From Acidimicrobiaceae bacterium (GTDB taxonomy: Bacteria > Actinomycetota > Acidimicrobiia > Acidimicrobiales > UBA8190), in NCBI GenBank assembly GCA_003131945.1, contig PKWD01000431.1:1-9594 (forward strand): a stretch of 9,594 bases of DNA. The letters run 5' to 3'. The notes below the pieces were generated by a model. It saw only the letters and a list, made by a program, of their open reading frames with translations. It was not told where the DNA came from and made no database searches. A program made the translations under genes and the position numbers. Shown here in pieces: positions 5,273-9,594 of this stretch; the first letter of the stretch is position 1, and each line of letters opens with the position of its first letter.

Positions 5273-6042
5273 CGTCTCCTGCGACCGACGGACTGCGGGG
5301 TCCGGTGCTCATCCTGGCTGCCGACCACCGGGCCCGCGGAGTCATCACGGTCGAGGGCTACGCCGCCTACCTGGCCGCGCTCACCGCCGCCCTTGCGGCC
5401 TGCGACGGCATCCTGGCCAGCCGCCAACCGCTGGCCGATCTGGCCGCCTCGGGCGCTCTCGGACCGCAGCACCGCACCTACCTCTCGATCAACCGCACCG
5501 GCCTGGCCGGATCGGCTTTCGAGCTCGACGACCGTCTGGTGACGACCGTCGACCGGGCCGCGGCCGACGGCTGGACGGGGATCAAGCACATGACACGCAT
5601 CGATCTCACCGATCCCCTCACGGCACCGGCGCTGGAGCTGCTCGGTTCTGTCATCGACGACGCCCGGGCCGCCGGCGTCGAGGCTCTCATCGAATCGCTG
5701 TCCTGGCGCGACGGGGCCATGGCCCGTGACACCGAGGCCATCGTGCTGGCGGCGGTCATCGCCCATGACATGGGTGCCCCCCTGCTCAAGGTGCCCGTTC
5801 CCGACGTCCCCGCCGGTGGCCCGCGGATCGCGGCGGTGGCCCGGGTGGTGCAAAGCGTCGGCGTGCCGGTGCTGTTCCTCGGCGGCCCCCGGGGCGATGC
5901 CGGTCGTCAGGCCGTCCTCGACGAGATCAGCGACGCCATGGCCGGGGGAGCGGCCGGCATGGCCATCGGTCGTCAGGTCTTCGGGGATCCCGAGCCCGAG
6001 AAGATGGCCCGGCTGGTGGCCGACGCGGTGCACGGCGGTTGA
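5269..6042 (+). CDS. Class I (beta/alpha)8 aldolase of the DeoC/LacD/Cgl0158-like group
   Basis: A 257-residue TIM-barrel protein. LILAADHRARGV (14-25) and SINRTGLAGSAFELDDR (73-89) closely resemble the ADHPARG and NRGGL..FEMDDR blocks that I recall from the Cgl0158-type protein of actinobacterial myo-inositol clusters. Lys174 in PLLKVPVPD is the expected Schiff-base lysine; Lys106 and Glu142 (IESLSWRDG) lie in other barrel strands. The C-terminal GGP (205-207) and GAAGMAIGRQVF (227-238) form the phosphate-binding loops of FbaB/LacD/LsrF-type aldolases, so the substrate is probably a phosphorylated keto-sugar or keto-sugar acid. The start is GTG at 5269, overlapping the preceding TGA, because homology begins within a dozen residues and the longer in-frame extension merely runs through the dehydrogenase gene in another frame. 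No Shine-Dalgarno is obvious, which fits translational coupling. The stop overlaps the kinase start (TTGA). Confidence 0.82.
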   Translation: MTSPATDGLRGPVLILAADHRARGVITVEGYAAYLAALTAALAACDGILASRQPLADLAASGALGPQHRTYLSINRTGLAGSAFELDDRLVTTVDRAAADGWTGIKHMTRIDLTDPLTAPALELLGSVIDDARAAGVEALIESLSWRDGAMARDTEAIVLAAVIAHDMGAPLLKVPVPDVPAGGPRIAAVARVVQSVGVPVLFLGGPRGDAGRQAVLDEISDAMAGGAAGMAIGRQVFGDPEPEKMARLVADAVHGG

Positions 6043-7484
6043 TCCTCACCCTCGACCTCGGGACCTCCACCACGAAGGCCGTCGTCTGGGACGCCGACGG
6101 ACCGAGCGCCTTCGGCCGGGCGGCCATCGCCACCGCCTTCGGCGCCGGGGACAGAGCCGAGCAGGACCCATCTTCGTGGTGGCCCTCGGTGGTGGCCGCC
6201 TGCGCCGAGGCCCGGGAGCACTCGCCGGAGTCCTTCGCCGCTGTCGAAGCCGTCGGCTTCGCTGCCGCCCGCCAGACGTTCGTGCCCGTCACCGCCGCCG
6301 GCGAGCCTCTCGGAGCCGCCCTCCTGTGGTCTGATCGCCGCGCCAGCGCCGAGGCCGAGGTGATGGCGCGAGGACTCGGTGGGATCGAGGCCGTGCGCCG
6401 TCGCACCGGCGGCGTGCTCGACGGCACGGCCGTGGCGGCCAAGGCGGCCTGGCTGGCCACCCACGACCCTGACCGGTTGGCGGCCAGCCGCTGGTTGCTC
6501 ACCCGGCGCGACCTCGCCGTCCTCGAGATGACCGGCGAGGTGGTGACCGACCGCACCATGGTGTCGGCCGCCGGTCTCTGCGATACCACCGGGGAGCCGG
6601 TGGCCGAGCTGCTGGCGGCCATCGGCGACCGGCTCCCACCGGTGGTCGACCCCGACACCGTGGCCGGTGTGCTGTTCGACGGCCCTGGCGCCGAGCTCGG
6701 CCTGCGGGGCGGAATCCCGGTCGTGGTGGGCGCCGGCGACCGCGCCTGCGAGGTGCTCGGCACCGCCGCCTCGACCGACCGACCCATGGTGTCTTGGGGT
6801 ACCACCGCCAACGTCTCGATACCGGTCGACGACTTTCCCGCCGCGCTGCCCGATGGCGTGGCGGTCACCACCGGGGCGTCGGGGGGCTGGCTCCTGGAGG
6901 GCGGTCTCTCGGCCGCCGGCTCCCTCGTCACCTGGTTATCCACTCTCACCGGGCTCGACCCGAACGAGCTGATGTCGAGGGCCGCCACCCGTCCCCCCGG
7001 GGCCCACGGTGTCCTCGCCCTGCCCTGGTTCGGCGGAGCCCGCGCCCCGTGGTGGCGGGCCGGGGCGCGCGGGGCCTTCGTGGGCCTCAGCTTCGACCAC
7101 GACGCCGGCGATCTCTGCCGCGCCGTGGTCGAATCGGTGGCCTTCGAGGTTCTGCGCTGCCTACGGGCCGCCACCGCCGGTCCCGGCGGCGCCGTGCCGG
7201 CCACGTCGCTCGCCCTCACCGGCGCCGACGCCACCACCACCCCCTGGGCACAGGTCCTCACGGCCGTCACCGGGCTCCCGGCCGTGCGCCGGCGTTCGGG
7301 TCAGGCCGCCTCGGCCGGGGCCGCCCTGCTCACGGCGCGGGCCGTCGGTGCCGACTACGACCTCGAACGGCTCGATCCCCCGGCCGACCCGGTCGTTCCC
7401 GACAACGCCACCGTGGCCCACTATGCGCAACGGGGCGCCCGGGCCGACGCCGTGGCCCGAGCCGTGGTGGAGCTCGAGCCGTGA
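6039..7484 (+). CDS. FGGY-family carbohydrate kinase (xylulokinase-like)
   Basis: A 481-residue cytoplasmic kinase of usual FGGY length. It opens with TLDLGTSTTKAVVWD (4-18), the phosphate-1 motif with Asp6, followed by EQDPSSWW (41-48) and WSDRRA (97-102) in the sugar-binding lobe. VGAGDRACEVLG (230-241) holds Asp234, the expected catalytic base. GTTANVS (254-260), GGARAPWWRAGARGAFVGL (331-349, the xylulokinase GERTP.W...ARG.F.GL block) and LTGADATTTPWAQVL (392-406) make up the ATPase lobe. Family members phosphorylate xylulose, ribulose, glycerol, gluconate, erythritol and others, and specificity cannot be read from these motifs. Start is TTG at 6039, four-base overlap (TTGA) with the aldolase stop; the first strand begins immediately, so no upstream start is needed. 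Its likely partner is the aldolase just before it, which has a phosphate-binding site: the kinase would make that substrate. Confidence 0.88.
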   Translation: MILTLDLGTSTTKAVVWDADGPSAFGRAAIATAFGAGDRAEQDPSSWWPSVVAACAEAREHSPESFAAVEAVGFAAARQTFVPVTAAGEPLGAALLWSDRRASAEAEVMARGLGGIEAVRRRTGGVLDGTAVAAKAAWLATHDPDRLAASRWLLTRRDLAVLEMTGEVVTDRTMVSAAGLCDTTGEPVAELLAAIGDRLPPVVDPDTVAGVLFDGPGAELGLRGGIPVVVGAGDRACEVLGTAASTDRPMVSWGTTANVSIPVDDFPAALPDGVAVTTGASGGWLLEGGLSAAGSLVTWLSTLTGLDPNELMSRAATRPPGAHGVLALPWFGGARAPWWRAGARGAFVGLSFDHDAGDLCRAVVESVAFEVLRCLRAATAGPGGAVPATSLALTGADATTTPWAQVLTAVTGLPAVRRRSGQAASAGAALLTARAVGADYDLERLDPPADPVVPDNATVAHYAQRGARADAVARAVVELEP

Positions 7485-8761
7485 AAGAGGTCCGCCTGGC
7501 CTACGGTCGCCGCGGGCTGGTGGCCCGCGTCCCCGACGACGCGGCGGTGATCACCCCCACCGATCTTCCCGGCCTGGCCGACGAGCAAGGGGCGGTCCTC
7601 GACGCCCTGGGGGCGCCGACCGACGGACCGCCGTTGGCCGACCTGGTCGGCGCCGGCGACCGCGTGGCCGTCGTCTTTCCCGATCTGACCCGGCCGATGC
7701 CGAACCGCACGGTGCTGCCGCCGCTTCTGGCCGAGCTCGAGCGCCTCGGTGCCGGGCCCGACCGGGTCGAGCTGCTGTGCGCCACCGGTACCCACCGCCA
7801 GGCCACGCGACAAGAGATGGCCGAGCTCGTGGGCGACGACATCGTGGCCCGCTACGCCATCCACGACCACCGGAGCGACGACGCCAGCCACGTCGAAGTC
7901 GGCGTGGTGGACGGCACCCCGGTCCTGATCGATCCCCGTTATGTCGAGGCCGACGTGCGCATCCTGACCGGCTTCGTCGAACCCCACTTCTTCGCCGGGT
8001 TCAGCGGCGGCCCCAAGGGCGCCTGCCCGGGTCTGGCCGCCACCGAGACGATCCTCGAAGCGCACAGTCCGGCCCGCATCGCCGACGCCGGCGCCACCTG
8101 GCTCGTGACCGAGGGGAACCCGGTCCACGATTTCGTCCGGGCTGCCGTGGCCCTGGCGCCACCCACTCTGTCGCTCGACGTGGCCATCAACAGCCGCCGC
8201 CAGCTCACCGCCGTCTTCGCCGGGCCCCTCCCCGAAGGGCACCGTGCCGCCTGTGCCTTCGTCGAGGACACCGCCGTCCAGCGTGTCGACGCTCCCTTCG
8301 ACGTCGTCCTCACTACCAACGCCGGCTATCCGCTCGACCGCAACCTGTATCAGGCGGTGAAGGGCATGGCGGCGGCCGAGCGGGTGGTGGTGAAAGGCGG
8401 CACCATCGTGGTGGCCGCCGCCTGCGCCGACGGCCTCCCCGCCGGCGGTGCCTTCGCCCGGCTGCTCGCCGCGACGGGCGGTCCCGAGGACATGGTCTCC
8501 GAGCTCGGCGCATCGGCGCCCGACCGGTGGCAGGTTCAGGTGCTCGGACGCGTGTTGCGGCGCGCCGCGGTGTGGTTGCACACCGACGGCCTGAGCGATG
8601 ACGAGGTGCGCGGCGCCCACCTGCGTCCCGTCGGCGACGTGTCCGAGGCGGTGGCCCGGGCCCTCGACCAGGCCGGCCCCGGAGCACGCGTGGGCGTGCT
8701 GCCGGAGGGGCCGCTCACCGTCGTCACGGCCGCCGGAGCGACGCCCGGCGGCTATCCCTGA
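7481..8761 (+). CDS. LarA-family nickel-pincer hydroxyacid racemase/epimerase
   Basis: A 426-residue protein of the LarA superfamily (lactate racemase and homologues), which shuttles a hydride through a nickel-pincer nucleotide to invert the C2 of 2-hydroxyacids. The active site is intact compared with Lactiplantibacillus LarA: Arg71 in FPDLTRP (66-72), His105 in ATGTHR (101-106), His169 and Lys179 in EPHFFAGFSGGPKG (167-180), His195 in EAHSP, and Gln291/Lys294 in YQAVKGM. Spacing His169-Lys179-His195 equals His174-Lys184-His200 of the model enzyme, and Gln291-Lys294 equals Gln295-Lys298. Lys179 should carry the covalent cofactor. Homologues act on lactate, phenyllactate, malate and D-gluconate; in this sugar operon an aldonate C2-epimerase fits best (inference). 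GTG 7481 overlaps the kinase stop (GTGA), with GGTGGAG eight bases ahead. The cofactor genes larB, larC and larE are not in the window. A perfect inverted repeat covers the stop codon. Confidence 0.9.
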   Translation: MKEVRLAYGRRGLVARVPDDAAVITPTDLPGLADEQGAVLDALGAPTDGPPLADLVGAGDRVAVVFPDLTRPMPNRTVLPPLLAELERLGAGPDRVELLCATGTHRQATRQEMAELVGDDIVARYAIHDHRSDDASHVEVGVVDGTPVLIDPRYVEADVRILTGFVEPHFFAGFSGGPKGACPGLAATETILEAHSPARIADAGATWLVTEGNPVHDFVRAAVALAPPTLSLDVAINSRRQLTAVFAGPLPEGHRAACAFVEDTAVQRVDAPFDVVLTTNAGYPLDRNLYQAVKGMAAAERVVVKGGTIVVAAACADGLPAGGAFARLLAATGGPEDMVSELGASAPDRWQVQVLGRVLRRAAVWLHTDGLSDDEVRGAHLRPVGDVSEAVARALDQAGPGARVGVLPEGPLTVVTAAGATPGGYP

Positions 8762-8779
8762 CAGCTGCGTCAGGGATAG
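8752..8779 (+). promoter_or_regulatory. Perfect 11-bp inverted repeat over the LarA stop and MFS leader
   Basis: CTATCCCTGAC (8752-8762) and GTCAGGGATAG (8769-8779) are perfect reverse complements around a six-base spacer, AGCTGC. The left arm contains the LarA stop codon. The right arm contains AGGGA (8772-8776), the only Shine-Dalgarno-like sequence before the transporter start. No T-run follows, so it is not a classical intrinsic terminator. As RNA it would hide the ribosome-binding site and separate transporter expression from the operon. As DNA it could be an operator, with a TGAC-N6-GTCA core, for a dimeric repressor. Both readings are inference; the symmetry itself is certain. Confidence 0.75.
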
Positions 8780-8788
8780 AGTCCGGCG

Positions 8789-9594
8789 ATGTCCGACGGG
8801 CTGCTCTTCGAGTTCACGGTTCCCGACGAGCTCCTCCAGGAAGCGGTCACCCGTCTGCCGGACCAGGAGACTCTGGCCGAGATCGGGGTCATCCCCGGCA
8901 CCGGCGAAGGCAAGCCGCCGCCTCTTATCGGGATCCTGCGCCACAGCGGGTATGCCCCTCTGGTGCTGCTCACCGTGGCCGCCATCGTCCCGAGCACCTT
9001 CGGGGTGGGGATCAACCTGATTGGCAACAACCTGGAGAAGACCTTCCATCTGAGCGACGCCGGGCTCGGCGCCGTGGCCTTCGTGGCGTCGGTGTCGCAG
9101 TTCCTTTGGGCGGTGCCGCTGGCGCTGTGGGCGGACCGGGGGTCGCGCAAGACGGTGGCGGCTGTCGCTCTGCTGATCTTCTGCGTGTTCGGCACCTTGA
9201 TGGGTTTGTCTCCCAACATTTGGTGGTTCGTGTTCCTCTACTTGCTCGCCTCGTTGGGCGTCAGCGTCAACCAGACCGTGCACAATTCCTTCCTGGCCGA
9301 CGCCTATCCCACCGAGGGGCGCAGTCGGGTGTTCAGCTGGCACTATCTGGCCGACCCCATCGCCCAGACGGTCGGCATCTTGATCTTCGGGTCGATCGTG
9401 ACGTACACCCACGACTGGCGATGGGGCCTGGTGGTGGCCGCCGCCGGGGTTCCCATTGCGCTGCTCCTCTTCGGCCTGCACGAGCCGGACAAGGGGGCCA
9501 ACGAGTCGAGTCACATCCTGAAGGCCTCGGGCATGGACGTGCACGCCCAGCAGCAGACGGCCCCCCGTGTCCTGCTGGGATCGGCCGTGACACG
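8789..9594 (+). CDS. MFS transporter, 3'-truncated by the window edge
   Basis: The frame is open from ATG 8789 through the last base, giving 268 residues of a major facilitator superfamily permease. The first 50 or so residues are hydrophilic (VPDELLQEAVTRLPDQETLA and a Gly/Pro-rich linker), an unusually long cytosolic leader. Membrane segments are then predicted by eye at about 56-78, 91-114, 122-140, 144-163, 187-205 and 211-230, the six helices of the N-terminal half. ALWADRGSRKTVA (112-124) is MFS motif A between helices 2 and 3. After helix 6 comes a charged loop (HEPDKGANESSHILKASG), the central loop, so the missing part should be helices 7-12. Substrate unknown; it could import the sugar or sugar acid used by the operon, or export something unrelated. 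It starts 27 bases after LarA with a weak AGGGA 12 bases upstream, buried in an inverted repeat. Confidence 0.87.
   Translation, partial: MSDGLLFEFTVPDELLQEAVTRLPDQETLAEIGVIPGTGEGKPPPLIGILRHSGYAPLVLLTVAAIVPSTFGVGINLIGNNLEKTFHLSDAGLGAVAFVASVSQFLWAVPLALWADRGSRKTVAAVALLIFCVFGTLMGLSPNIWWFVFLYLLASLGVSVNQTVHNSFLADAYPTEGRSRVFSWHYLADPIAQTVGILIFGSIVTYTHDWRWGLVVAAAGVPIALLLFGLHEPDKGANESSHILKASGMDVHAQQQTAPRVLLGSAVT

Noticed and set aside
6794..7480. Upstream extension of LarA by 229 codons through the kinase gene
   Set aside because: Basic, Arg/Gly/His-rich out-of-frame reading of the kinase. LarA homology starts after GTG 7481.
1..8761. Known sulfoquinovose or classical Entner-Doudoroff operon
   Set aside because: No sulfosugar isomerase, dehydratase (Edd/IlvD), KDG/KDPG aldolase or sulfolactaldehyde enzyme is present, and the GH4 and LarA genes do not fit those pathways.
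8752..8788. Intrinsic terminator after LarA
   Set aside because: The hairpin is strong but is followed by AGTCCGGCG, not a T-run; kept only as a regulatory inverted repeat.
7421..9544. Minus-strand open frame of 707 codons opposite LarA and the MFS gene
   Set aside because: Same reason: it mirrors codon bias of the plus-strand genes, with no recognisable domain. The MFS frame has clear membrane helices and motif A.
1..9594. Mobile element, defence system, CRISPR or RNA gene
   Set aside because: No transposase, integrase, nuclease, long terminal repeats, spaced repeats or tRNA/rRNA-like sequence was seen; the only repeats are the short junction duplications and the dyad.

Overview
The window is a stretch of high-GC bacterial DNA with strong G/C preference at third codon positions, nearly all TGA stops, frequent GTG/TTG starts, and genes packed head to tail on the + strand. 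This points to Actinomycetota. An Acidimicrobiia-like lineage is my guess from the overall gene style, but no taxonomic marker is present to prove it. No RNA gene, CRISPR array, transposase, integrase or phage gene is visible, and no convincing promoter or intrinsic terminator.

Layout: (1) 1-918, the 3' part of a GH15 glucoamylase/trehalase-type hydrolase; (2) 929-1975, a zinc-dependent glucose-1-dehydrogenase-type MDR protein; (3) 2006-2944, an MBL-fold metallohydrolase; (4) 3022-4371, a GH4 NAD/Mn-dependent glycosidase with the CHEV signature; (5) 4385-5272, a beta-hydroxyacid dehydrogenase (3-HIBDH/GarR type); (6) 5269-6042, a class I aldolase resembling the Cgl0158-type inositol-cluster protein; (7) 6039-7484, an FGGY carbohydrate kinase; (8) 7481-8761, a LarA-family nickel-pincer racemase/epimerase with its whole known active site; (9) 8789 to the window edge, a truncated MFS transporter. 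Genes 1-8 have gaps of at most 77 bases or overlap by four bases, so they are almost certainly co-transcribed. Gene 9 may be uncoupled by a perfect 11-bp inverted repeat.

Together the genes look like an intracellular carbohydrate or sugar-acid catabolic operon: two glycosidases release a sugar, the dehydrogenase oxidises it at C1 to a lactone, the MBL protein may open the lactone, LarA may epimerise the resulting 2-hydroxy acid at C2, and kinase, aldolase and hydroxyacid dehydrogenase finish the breakdown. The order of steps and the substrates are inference. The combination of a nickel-pincer epimerase with GDH, GH4, FGGY kinase and a Cgl0158-like aldolase does not match any pathway I can name.

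The most unexpected sequence-level signal is at the gene junctions. Where genes do not overlap directly by NTGA, the gap is often bridged by five- or six-codon mini-ORFs, each overlapping the next by NTGA, like stepping stones for a terminating ribosome. At 887-932 the steps are exactly 14 bases (starts at 887, 901, 915, 929). At 1972-2009 they are 17 bases, created by a near-perfect 17-bp tandem duplication (starts at 1972, 1989, 2006). At 4368-4388 there is one 17-base step. All step lengths are 2 modulo 3, the condition that keeps the stop/start relay intact.
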